Source of the DNA: Bacillota bacterium
Lineage (GTDB): Bacteria; Bacillota; Clostridia; Oscillospirales; Ruminococcaceae
DNA: 6,972 nucleotides
Reading direction: 5' to 3'
Assembly: GCA_023396215.1 (NCBI GenBank)
Contig: JAEWWW010000019.1
Coordinates: forward strand, 1 to 6,972
Shown here piece after piece: positions 1-4,633 of the stretch (the stretch's first letter is position 1; the number at the start of each line of letters is the position of its first letter). The translations under genes were made by a program, and so were the position numbers. The notes below the pieces were generated by a model. The model was not told where the DNA came from. It did no database searches and was given only the letters and a program-made list of their open reading frames with translations.

Positions 1-120
1 GATAATAAGCTCGGTGATATTGGCGGTTTGGGTATCCACCTCTATGTCACTGACACGGCCCAGATAGCTTCCGTTATACAGGTTCACAATATCCTTGCGG
101 CGCAAATCCTCTACACGCAC
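1..120 (-). CDS. ylmC: YlmC/YmxH-family PRC-barrel sporulation protein, N-terminal part only (runs off the left edge)
   Basis: The minus strand reads VRVEDLRRKDIVNLYNGSYL, then GRVSDIEVDTQTANITELII, up to the window edge. This matches the N-terminal PRC-barrel strand pattern of the small YlmC/YmxH proteins (a [KR]D[IV][VI]N motif, then NG..LG...D[IV]E[IV]D). These proteins are about 80-90 residues long and commonly lie downstream of sigG in Bacilli and Clostridia; their biochemical role is not known. The position after sigG on the same strand supports the call. Two GTG codons lie in tandem at 118-123. The one at 118-120 is preferred because it sits 7 nt from a G-rich SD (AAGGGGGTG-like); the other would add one Val. 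Only 40 codons are visible, so a premature stop beyond the edge cannot be excluded. Confidence 0.78.
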   Translation of the reverse strand, partial: MRVEDLRRKDIVNLYNGSYLGRVSDIEVDTQTANITELII

Positions 121-240
121 CACGGCACCCCCTTCCCCTTTTATTTATACTCGCGGGCAAAAGAGAAAATGCCTGGCCACCGGGCGAAAGCCCCCGGCCC
201 CTTGGGCGGCGGCGCTTTTTGCGGCCCTACAAAACAAACA

Positions 241-276
241 GCAGGCCCCCGACACAACCGTTCGGGTTTCGCCTGC
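241..276 (-). terminator. Two-tier stem-loop, probable terminator of the minus-strand transcript before ylmC
   Basis: GCAGGC (241-246) pairs with GCCTGC (271-276), and inside it CCCGA (248-252) pairs with TCGGG (262-266). On the minus strand the stem is followed by a T-rich tail (TGTTTGTTTTG, about 230-240), which fits a Rho-independent terminator. On the plus strand the tail is weaker. It probably ended transcription of the 546-821 gene before the repeat at 284-539 came to lie between that gene and the stem-loop; this order is inferred. Confidence 0.5.
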
Positions 277-283
277 TTTGTGT

Positions 284-539
284 TAAGGCAATGCCGCACA
301 ATGCTAAGTACTCTGGCGCATCGGCGGATTTTTCGTCAGATAAAACAAAAACCGCAGTGAACACTGGGTGTATTCGCGAGGAATAACGTGAACAATCACG
401 CTATTCCTTCATGTGCCAATCGCTCCTCGCCTACGGCGAGAACCGCGGATTGATGCACAAAAAGCGTGAAGGATTACGGAAAATCCGCAAGCGACAGGGT
501 GCTTAAGGCAGCAGCCGTGCATTGTGCGGTGTTGCCTTA
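284..539. mobile_element. MITE-like element with 21-bp terminal inverted repeats
   Basis: The left end TAAGGCAATGCCGCACAATG (284-303, then C304) is the reverse complement of 519-539 except for two adjacent bases, so 19 of 21 positions match. The 256-bp body has no credible gene but several dyads: GGAATA/TATTCC with CGTGA/TCACG inside (380-407), CTCGCC/GGCGAG around TAC (426-440) within a longer imperfect fold (413-458), and TTAAGGCA at 503-510 facing the right end. TA occurs at both termini, which would fit a TA-target transposase of the IS630/Tc1-mariner type, but no longer target duplication is visible and the parent IS is not identified. The right end is 6 nt from the stop codon of the 546-821 gene, so that frame is not disrupted. 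Confidence 0.72.
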
Positions 540-545
540 GATTTG

Positions 546-821
546 CTATACAACCCCCGGCCCGCTGCTGCCGCGCAGCTTCAGCCGATAGTCGCTGAGC
601 TGAACATAGCTTGTGTCGTTGCTGCAATAGCTTTCGATATCCAGCCCGTCGCGCAGGGCCATGGCGATAACCTCCAGCTCCAGCGGCCCGTAGTTATATT
701 CTATCACCTTTTGCACCAAAGCGCCCGGAGGGTTTTGCCGCATAAAGAAATAAAAGGCGTCATAGACCTCTGTCAATGAAAAGCACTGGCCCCCGGCTCC
801 CTTGTCATAGACCAAACTCAT
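546..821 (-). CDS. Hypothetical protein, 91 residues
   Basis: I do not recognise this family. The start ATG at 819-821 follows a purine-rich SD (AAAGGGGTAGGT, then ATT). The protein is acidic and aromatic-rich through residues 14-82, with predicted helical stretches FSLTEVYDAFYFFMRQ (14-29) and GALVQKVIEYNYGPLELEVI (33-52). A tail rich in Gly and Pro (83-91) looks unstructured. It has no signal peptide, membrane segment or Cys motif. It lies 115 nt downstream of the Cro-like gene on the same strand and may share its transcript. An alternating hydrophobic pattern, a good SD and an uninterrupted frame argue that it is real; without a homologue it could still be a chance frame. The stop codon lies 6 nt outside the MITE-like element. 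Confidence 0.6.
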   Translation of the reverse strand: MSLVYDKGAGGQCFSLTEVYDAFYFFMRQNPPGALVQKVIEYNYGPLELEVIAMALRDGLDIESYCSNDTSYVQLSDYRLKLRGSSGPGVV

Positions 822-866
822 AATACCTACCCCTTTGCTGCATTCACATGGTAATATGTATTCTGT

Positions 867-887
867 ACAAAACGGTCTGCGTTTTGT
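867..887. promoter_or_regulatory. Perfect 8-bp inverted repeat between the Cro-like gene and the 91-residue gene
   Basis: ACAAAACG (867-874) and CGTTTTGT (880-887) are perfect reverse complements around a 5-nt spacer. No T-run follows on either strand, so a classical terminator is unlikely. It lies 46 nt upstream of the 91-residue gene and could be an operator for one of the nearby HTH proteins. A short GCTC/GAGC stem sits beside it at 889-899. No clear sigma-A promoter was found here. Confidence 0.4.
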
Positions 888-936
888 TGCTCGGGGAGCA
901 GTTCTATGTATTTTTTACAACGGGCCTTTTTTCGTC

Positions 937-1137
937 TTAAGGCATTTTAATAAATAGTTCCTCTATACTTTCGGTCGCTTGCAGAATGTTTTTGATTTTG
1001 AGCGCTTCGTCCAGAGTGAAGCTGCTTATCCCCTTGAGCTTCAGCAGCAGTGTGTTGTAACTGATGCCCAGCTGTGCCGCCAGCTCCCTTTTGGTCATAC
1101 CGGTCAGGATAAGGTGCGCCTCAATTCGCTTATACAT
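937..1137 (-). CDS. Small Cro-like helix-turn-helix regulator, 66 residues
   Basis: A single HTH domain fills the protein. MTKRELAAQLGISYNTLLLK (14-33) is a classic helix-turn-helix with the A..LGIS turn, followed by FTLDEALKIKNILQ and SIEELF, as in short phage Cro/CI and DUF739-like regulators. There is no second domain. It is expected to bind a short operator as a dimer and regulate itself or neighbours. The ATG (1135-1137) follows a near-perfect SD, AAGGAGGTAACA. Upstream lies a TTGACA-containing promoter with a dyad in its spacer (1160-1186), consistent with autoregulation. It diverges from the XRE regulator at 1648, separated by about 510 nt. The domain assignment is firm; target genes are unknown. 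Confidence 0.88.
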   Translation of the reverse strand: MYKRIEAHLILTGMTKRELAAQLGISYNTLLLKLKGISSFTLDEALKIKNILQATESIEELFIKMP

Positions 1138-1159
1138 TGTTACCTCCTTCTTGAGAAAA

Positions 1160-1186
1160 ACAATAGAGGCAAGTCTATTTTGTCAA
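1160..1186 (-). promoter_or_regulatory. Promoter of the Cro-like gene with an operator dyad in the spacer
   Basis: On the minus strand TTGACA (1181-1186) is followed after 15 nt by TATTGT (1160-1165), 23 nt before the start codon. Between them AATAGA and TCTATT (1162-1167 and 1174-1179) form a perfect 6+6 dyad around GGCAAG. A dyad overlapping the -10 and lying against the -35 is the usual layout of a repressor operator. The 15-nt spacer is shorter than the usual 17, so the promoter may be weak or need help. Confidence 0.55.
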
Positions 1187-1380
1187 TCCCGGTTCCAGAT
1201 ATTGCAGCATCCTGCAACCGTTTGCAGCAATGCCGCCGGGATGTTGTACATGTTCTCTGCCTGCGTTTTGGGCGCGGCAATCACCCCCGTTTTCCGGATG
1301 AAACATCTATTTTCATCGCAGCACAGAACAAATATCACTACACTTTGCAGCCCTGCTTCTTATCGCCGGGTCCGCCTCAT
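1183..1380 (-). pseudogene. Small reading frame interrupted by an in-frame TAA (possible 65-residue relic, or a 51-residue ORF from an internal GTG)
   Basis: An ATG at 1378-1380 follows an AAGGG SD at 8 nt and reads MRRTRR, then TAA (1360-1362). The same frame then stays open as EAGLQSVVIFVLCCDENRCF and on to NMYNIPAALLQTVAGCCNIW, ending NRD and TGA at 1183-1185. The downstream part could start at GTG 1336-1338 (51 residues), though no clear SD precedes it. It has four widely spaced CC or C positions and looks protein-like; no family is recognised. A near-consensus minus-strand promoter lies just upstream (1418-1446), which argues that something here was or is expressed. The TGA overlaps the -35 of the Cro-like promoter. 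It may be a decayed gene, a short leader ORF plus reinitiation, or chance. Confidence 0.35.
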
Positions 1381-1417
1381 TGAAGCAGCCCTTAATGATA
1401 TTCAGTACATGTTCTAA

Positions 1418-1446
1418 ATAATAATATGATATTTCGTTTATGTCAA
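1418..1446 (-). promoter_or_regulatory. Near-consensus sigma-A promoter, leftward
   Basis: On the minus strand TTGACA (1441-1446, 6/6) is separated by exactly 17 nt from TATTAT (1418-1423, 5/6). Transcription would start near 1411 and run through the interrupted ORF at 1183-1380 into the Cro-like gene. Its surroundings are AT-rich. Confidence 0.7.
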
Positions 1447-1562
1447 TTAGATTTTGCAGTTATTTAGACGGTTCCCGACCCAATGTAAAGAAATTCTTTA
1501 TAATAGTTTTACCAAATTTAAAAACTTTAGCACAAAATATTATGATTGTTTAAAGGAATTTA

Positions 1563-1571
1563 TGATATAAT
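1563..1571 (+). promoter_or_regulatory. Extended -10 promoter of the XRE regulator
   Basis: TGATATAAT gives a perfect TATAAT (1566-1571) with the upstream TGn of an extended -10, which can work without a good -35; the -35 region here is only loosely like TTGTTT at a short spacing. Start of transcription would be near 1578, giving a leader of about 70 nt. A second TATAAT at 1499-1504, preceded by the dyad AAAGAA/TTCTTT (1487-1499), is a possible alternative without a clear -35. Confidence 0.55.
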
Positions 1572-1611
1572 TGTAAGAAAACTGGACTATTTGTTAAAAG
1601 GTGGTAATATT

Positions 1612-1635
1612 ATGGTGTATCTTTCGGACAAATGA
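1612..1635 (+). CDS. Possible 7-codon leader peptide ORF (MVYLSDK)
   Basis: ATG at 1612 is preceded by AAAAGGTGG, a good SD at 6-7 nt, and reads MVYLSDK before TGA (1633-1635). It lies in the same frame as the XRE gene and ends 12 nt before its ATG, with that gene's own SD (GGAGG) in between. It may couple translation to the regulator, or mark an older, longer N-terminus cut by a stop. Too short to judge by codon use. Confidence 0.3.
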   Translation: MVYLSDK

Positions 1636-1647
1636 TGGAGGCACGAA

Positions 1648-1971
1648 ATGACCAGAGAAGAATACATCAAGGCTCTCATCAGAAATCAGGGCGTCACCCT
1701 TAAGCAATTTGCCTGCCGCATCGATATGCCCTACAGCACCCTGCTCTCGATGCTCAACGGCTCGATTGGCGGGGCCGCGGTGGACAGCGTGATAAAAATT
1801 TGCACCGCGCTGGATATTGGCATTGACCAGTTGCAGGAGCTTTCAGAAAACGGCTGCACAGAAGGGCGGATGAGCCTGACCGAGTTGGAAAAGAGGCTGA
1901 TTTGCAAATATCGCGCCATGCCCGAGATGCAGGCCGCGGTACTCAAGCTGCTGGAAGTGGCCCGGGATTAG
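1648..1971 (+). CDS. XRE-family HTH transcriptional regulator, 107 residues
   Basis: An N-terminal Cro/C1-type HTH (about 1-62) is clear: TLKQFACRIDMPYSTLLSML (17-36) supplies the helix-turn-helix, then VDSVIKICTALDIGIDQL (45-62) closes the five-helix bundle. Residues 76-107 (MSLTELEKRLICKYRAMPEM, then QAAVLKLLEVARD) form the helical tail usual in clostridial phage-type repressors (S..E..LI.KYR......A...LL). The ATG follows GGAGG at 6 nt. No peptidase or sensory domain is present, so it is probably a simple DNA-binding repressor or activator. It diverges from the Cro-like gene at 937-1137, giving a CI/Cro-like pair. An 18-bp stem-loop follows 30 nt after the stop. The family is certain; the regulated genes are not. 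Confidence 0.9.
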   Translation: MTREEYIKALIRNQGVTLKQFACRIDMPYSTLLSMLNGSIGGAAVDSVIKICTALDIGIDQLQELSENGCTEGRMSLTELEKRLICKYRAMPEMQAAVLKLLEVARD

Positions 1972-2001
1972 GCCGCGATTTTCATACTATTTCAGTCGCT
2001 G

Positions 2002-2046
2002 AAGCGGCACAGCGCGGCCTCTGCCCACGGCCGCTCTGTGCCGCTT
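2002..2046. terminator. Strong 18-bp stem-loop downstream of the XRE gene
   Basis: 2002-2019 (AAGCGGCACAGCGCGGCC) pairs with 2029-2046 with one mismatch around a 9-nt loop. A smaller TTCAG/CTGAA stem abuts it (1991-2003). There is no proper U-run on either side, so it is not a textbook Rho-independent terminator. It could still end or protect the XRE transcript, or, read leftward, the sigG transcript. Confidence 0.5.
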
Positions 2047-2061
2047 TGCCGTGGTATCTGT

Positions 2062-2204
2062 CCAGACTGCCGAAAAACCCGCCGGGCCGTAACATAGCCC
2101 ATGGGTATTTTACTTGCTTTGTTGGCTACACTTGCAAATGTCGGCCACATATATAAATATGCTCGCTGATGCGCTGCGTTTGCCATTTGTCTGTTTTCCG
2201 GCAT
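2062..2204 (-). repeat. Dispersed repeat copy A (MITE-like), downstream of sigG
   Basis: Read on the minus strand this segment aligns with plus-strand 4443-4606. The core 2104-2138 matches 4530-4564 at 29 of 35 positions without gaps (shared TTTGCA, GCCAAC, AAGTAAAATACC). Similarity continues on both sides: GG[CT]AAAC[GA]CAGC, a GCATAT..ATATG dyad, and GTTTTTCGG versus GATTTTTCG near the far end. The outer parts are more decayed than in copy B. The open frame on this strand (translation with a KIPMGYVTARRVFRQS stretch) resembles the frame in copy B only because the DNA is related; it is not considered a gene. Boundaries are approximate. Confidence 0.6.
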
Positions 2205-2220
2205 GCTCTGTCACCGGGTA

Positions 2221-2991
2221 TTACAAAAACTTCTTAATGCGCTCCAGCGCCCCTTTTTCCACCCGGGACACCTGCGCCTGCGAGATGCCGATCTCCTTGG
2301 CCACCTCCACCTGGGTTTTGCCGGTGAAAAAGCGCAGCGAGAGAATGCGCTTTTCGCGGTCGCTCAGGTTGTTAATGGCCTCCTTGAGGACGATTTCCTC
2401 CAGCCATTCCTTGTCGTCGTTTTTATCGCCTATCTGGTCCATTACAAAAATGGTGTCGCCCCCGTCGGAATAGACCGGGTCGTGCAGCGACATCGGCTCC
2501 ACAATGGCCTCGAGGGCCATGACCACCTCCTCTTTGCGGCAGCCCATTTCCCGGGCAATCTGCTCGATGGTGGGCTCGCAGAGGTACTCGCCCAGCAGCC
2601 GCTCCTTGACCTGCATGGCGCGGTAGGCGGTATCCCGCATCGAGCGACTGACCCGGATGGCGTTGTTATCCCGCAGATAGCGGCGGATTTCGCCGATAAT
2701 CATCGGCACGCCGTAGGTGGAAAAGCGCACCTCCTGCGCGGGGTCAAAGTTGTCGATGGCCTTTATCAGCCCGATGCAGCCCACCTGAAACAGGTCGTCG
2801 AGGTTTTCGCCCCGGTTAACAAATTTTTGCACCACACTGAGCACCAGCCTCAGGTTCCCGCTGATGAGCTCTTCCCGTGCGGCCTTGTCGCCCTGCCGGC
2901 AGCGCTTAATCAGTTCAAGCTTTTCTTTCTCCTTGAGCACCTTAAGCTTGGACGTATTTACCCCGCAAATTTCCACCTTGTTGATATACAA
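2221..2991 (-). CDS. sigG: RNA polymerase sigma-G factor (late forespore), 256 residues
   Basis: Sigma-G directs RNA polymerase in the engulfed forespore to late spore genes. The N-terminus YINKVEICGVNTSKLKVLKE is the diagnostic sigma-G opening (NKVEICGV[DN]TSKLPVL). Region 2 is ISGNLRLVLSVVQKF (43-57), GENLDDLFQVGCIGLIKAID (61-80) and FSTYGVPMIIGEIRRYLRDN (90-109), the -10 recognition segment. Region 3 covers about 115-190 with RVSRSMRDTAY and DGGDTIFVMDQI. Region 4.2 is TQVEVAKEIGISQAQVSRVE (226-245). Length is near the 260 residues of B. subtilis. The TTG start (2989-2991) is chosen because it puts YINKVEICGV at the N-terminus and follows a GGGGGTGG SD at 7 nt; an upstream ATG at 3069 would add 26 unrelated residues. 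The hydrolase gene separates it from sigE, so it depends on its own promoter. Confidence 0.96.
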   Translation of the reverse strand: MYINKVEICGVNTSKLKVLKEKEKLELIKRCRQGDKAAREELISGNLRLVLSVVQKFVNRGENLDDLFQVGCIGLIKAIDNFDPAQEVRFSTYGVPMIIGEIRRYLRDNNAIRVSRSMRDTAYRAMQVKERLLGEYLCEPTIEQIAREMGCRKEEVVMALEAIVEPMSLHDPVYSDGGDTIFVMDQIGDKNDDKEWLEEIVLKEAINNLSDREKRILSLRFFTGKTQVEVAKEIGISQAQVSRVEKGALERIKKFL

Positions 2992-3021
2992 CGCCGGCCA
3001 CCCCCACACTAGAACTAGTTG

Positions 3022-3050
3022 AAGTATGGACAGCTTCGGGGGTGAAATGC
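3022..3050 (-). promoter_or_regulatory. sigG: Sigma-F/sigma-G type forespore promoter of sigG (candidate)
   Basis: On the minus strand GCATT (3046-3050) is followed after 17 nt by CATACTT (3022-3028). This resembles the forespore consensus (about GHATR, 17-18 nt, CATnnTA) with one mismatch in each element. It would start transcription near 3015, about 24 nt before the TTG start. In B. subtilis sigG has its own promoter recognised by sigma-F and sigma-G, which fits. No sigma-A promoter was seen in this gap. Confidence 0.5.
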
Positions 3051-3114
3051 AGTGAAAACCCATTGCCAAAAATTAACGGCGGCCCGGTTGAATTTATGGC
3101 TGCAAAAGAAGTGT

Positions 3115-3143
3115 TTTACATCCTGCCACAGGTTTCGTATAAT
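3115..3143 (+). promoter_or_regulatory. Consensus sigma-A promoter of the serine hydrolase gene
   Basis: TTTACA (3115-3120), a 17-nt spacer and TATAAT (3138-3143) form a near-perfect vegetative promoter. Transcription would begin near 3150, giving a leader of about 110 nt. It implies vegetative rather than sporulation-specific expression. Confidence 0.8.
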
Positions 3144-3150
3144 AAAAACA

Positions 3151-3234
3151 CGCGGACGGGCGGCGCAGCCCCCGCTTTCCATTCGGGAAGGTGATGGGCA
3201 AAAAAGCCCCTGCCTCTACGGGGCGGCAACCGCG
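3151..3234 (+). promoter_or_regulatory. Folded 5' leader of the hydrolase gene, class unknown
   Basis: Directly at the predicted transcript start CGCGG (3151-3155) can pair with CCGCG (3230-3234), closing a multibranch fold. Inside lie GGGC/GCCC (3158-3161 and 3168-3171), CTTTCC/GGGAAG around ATTC (3175-3190), and GGGC/GCCC around six A (3196-3209) or alternatively GCCCC/GGGGC (3206-3224). No known riboswitch class fits: a cobalamin-like GCAGCCCCCGC string and a fluoride-like GGTGATGG are present, but the other conserved parts of both are absent. Confidence 0.35.
3200..3224 (-). terminator. Minus-strand Rho-independent terminator candidate upstream of sigG
   Basis: Read on the minus strand, GCCCC (3220-3224) and GGGGC (3206-3210) form a 5-bp GC stem around a 9-nt loop, followed immediately by six T (3200-3205). 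This would stop leftward transcripts from sigE or antisense to the hydrolase before they reach sigG. The stem is short, so efficiency is uncertain. Confidence 0.5.
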
Positions 3235-3260
3235 CAATCAAACCATATTGGAGTGCAAAG

Positions 3261-4379
3261 ATGAAAAGAACCATCCTCTTACTATTGGCTTTACTTCTGC
3301 TGTTATCGGCCTGCGCAGGCCGTGAGACGCAGGCTCCGCTGCCGCAGGGAGGCTCCGGCTCGGAAGCCCCGGAGCAGCCACCGGAGCCTGAACCGGAGCC
3401 CGAAATCGACCATAGCTGGCAGTTTGACACGCCGGAAAACCACAACATGAACCCGGAGGTCTTTGCGGCGCTGCACGAGGCGCTGAAGGATTCTTCGGTT
3501 TACGCCATGGTAACCGCAAAGGACGGCGTTATCATCGATGAATACTACGGCAGCGAATATGACGAAAACAGCCGCTTTGGGCTGCATTCCTGCAGCAAAT
3601 CCCTGACCAGCGCCCTCATTGGCATCGCCATCGAGCAGGGGCATATCGGCGGCGTGGACGACCTGCTTTCCGACTATCTCCCGCAGGTTGCGGCGCTGGA
3701 GGACACCCGCAAGCATCAGCTCACCCTGCGCCATTTGCTGACCCACACCTCCGGGCTGGAGTGGTATGAGTGGGGCGGCGGCAGGAGCAACTGGCAGGAG
3801 TTCCGCTCGGCGCCCAACTGGGTGGAGTATATCCTCGGCAGGAGCCTTGTGGCCCAGCCCGGCGCTGTTTTTAACTACAGCACCGGCAATACCCACCTGC
3901 TTTCGGCGGTGCTGGAGCAGGCCACCGGCATGAGCCAGTCGGAATATAGCAGGGCCAACCTCTTTGAGCCGCTGGGCATCGAAAGCGCCACCTGGGGCGC
4001 CGACCCGCAGGGGGTTACCGACGGCGGCAACGGAGTGCGCATGACCGCCCGCGACGCCGCCAGATTTGGCCAGCTCTATCTGGAGGGCGGCCTGTGGAAG
4101 GGCCGTCAGGTGATACCGGCAGAGTGGGTGGCCGAGTCCACCTCGGTACAGAACCCCGGCCCCGGCGGCAGCACCGGCCAGTACGGGTACCAGTGGTGGA
4201 TCCGCAGCTTCGGCGCAGGGGACTATGACACCTACTATGCGCTGGGCGCTTTTGGGCAGTATATTTTGGTGGTGCCGGAGCTGGATTTGGTGACGGTCAT
4301 CGCCAGCCGCTACCCTCAGGACACCTACGCGCCCCGCCCCTATTTTGTCGACTATGTGCTTGCGGCGTATAACGGATAA
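3261..4379 (+). CDS. Lipoprotein serine hydrolase, beta-lactamase-related (class C / NylB-like, PF00144 fold)
   Basis: The protein has 372 residues. Residues 1-18 are a lipoprotein signal with lipobox LSAC (15-18), so Cys18 should be lipidated and the enzyme tethered outside the membrane. A Pro/Glu/Gly linker (about 21-50) follows. The catalytic domain (about 55-370) has the Ser-x-x-Lys motif SCSK (110-113), HLLTHTSGL (158-166), the Tyr motif YSTGN (206-210), GNGVRMTARDAARFGQLYLE (256-275) and, where classic beta-lactamases have KTG, GAFGQY (329-334). This pattern is typical of carboxylesterase or 6-aminohexanoate-dimer-hydrolase-like members rather than true resistance enzymes. Substrate unknown; D-amino peptides or esters are possible. 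A GGAG SD precedes the ATG. It has its own promoter and terminator and runs opposite to the flanking sigma genes, so it is an insertion in a conserved cluster. Resistance should not be inferred. Confidence 0.92.
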   Translation: MKRTILLLLALLLLLSACAGRETQAPLPQGGSGSEAPEQPPEPEPEPEIDHSWQFDTPENHNMNPEVFAALHEALKDSSVYAMVTAKDGVIIDEYYGSEYDENSRFGLHSCSKSLTSALIGIAIEQGHIGGVDDLLSDYLPQVAALEDTRKHQLTLRHLLTHTSGLEWYEWGGGRSNWQEFRSAPNWVEYILGRSLVAQPGAVFNYSTGNTHLLSAVLEQATGMSQSEYSRANLFEPLGIESATWGADPQGVTDGGNGVRMTARDAARFGQLYLEGGLWKGRQVIPAEWVAESTSVQNPGPGGSTGQYGYQWWIRSFGAGDYDTYYALGAFGQYILVVPELDLVTVIASRYPQDTYAPRPYFVDYVLAAYNG

Positions 4380-4397
4380 CCAAAAACAGAGCATCAA

Positions 4398-4429
4398 AAA
4401 ACTCCATCCGCCTAGGCGGGTGGAGTTTT
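4398..4429. terminator. Bidirectional Rho-independent terminator between the hydrolase gene and sigE
   Basis: CTCCATCCGC (4402-4411) pairs with GCGGGTGGAG (4416-4425) through 10 pairs including one T-G, around CTAG. A and T runs flank it on both sides: TTTT on the plus strand (4426-4429) and six T on the minus strand (4396-4401). It can stop both the hydrolase transcript and the convergent spoIIGA-sigE transcript. Confidence 0.88.
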
Positions 4430-4442
4430 AGCATGTGCCAAA

Positions 4443-4606
4443 GAACAGGCAGGCGGCGAAAATTGCGCGCAAGATGAGGCGGTAAACACAGCAAAGACGT
4501 ACGCATATCCTAATAATATGCGACCGGCGTTTGCAGGTGCTGCCAACGATGTAAGTAAAATACCTTGGGTCATTTTACGTTTGCGCGATTTTTCGTCCGC
4601 CTGTTT
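4443..4606 (+). repeat. Dispersed repeat copy B (MITE-like), downstream of sigE
   Basis: The ends are imperfect inverted repeats: CAGGCGGCGAAAATTGCGCG at 4450-4469 against TTGCGCGATTTTTCGTCCGC at 4581-4600 (then CTG). Inside are CGCATAT/ATATGCG (4502-4522) and GTAAAAT/ATTTTAC (4555-4578). The core matches copy A (2062-2204, minus strand). There is no transposase and no SD-backed gene, so it looks non-autonomous. It lies 27 nt beyond the sigE stop, inside the sigE 3' untranslated region before the terminator at 4398-4429. Confidence 0.65.
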
Positions 4607-4633
4607 TATTGTGGTTGGGAAGGATTTCTTCCA

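Noticed and set aside
28..627. Frames at 28-360, 95-286 and 409-627
   Set aside because: They cover the antisense of ylmC, the hairpins and the MITE-like element, with low-complexity translations and no SD.
979..1417. Plus-strand frames over the Cro-like gene and its upstream region
   Set aside because: They lie antisense to a clear HTH gene, lack SDs and show no domain.
1992..2204. Minus-strand frame with a KIPMGYVTARRVF stretch, resembling the plus frame at 4518-4700
   Set aside because: The similarity reflects the shared dispersed repeat. Neither frame has an SD, and frames break outside the repeat core; the 4518 frame runs on antisense to sigE.
2203..3012. 269-codon plus-strand frame opposite sigG
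   Set aside because: sigG is unmistakable on the minus strand. The antisense product is His/Leu-rich with no known pattern or SD.
3151..3234. Cobalamin or fluoride riboswitch
   Set aside because: Only short strings match (GCAGCCCCCGC; GGTGATGG). The B12 box and GCCACTG of cobalamin, and the pairing partner of GGTG for fluoride, are absent.
3261..4379. Antibiotic-resistance beta-lactamase
   Set aside because: The fold is shared, but the KTG box is replaced by GAFGQY and the Tyr motif is YSTGN, as in esterase and NylB-like members. No resistance function can be claimed.
3303..4397. 364-codon open frame on the minus strand opposite the hydrolase
   Set aside because: It is a shadow of GC-rich codon use in the plus-strand gene, which has a lipobox, SxxK motif, SD and promoter. 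The antisense translation shows no domain and the frame has no SD.
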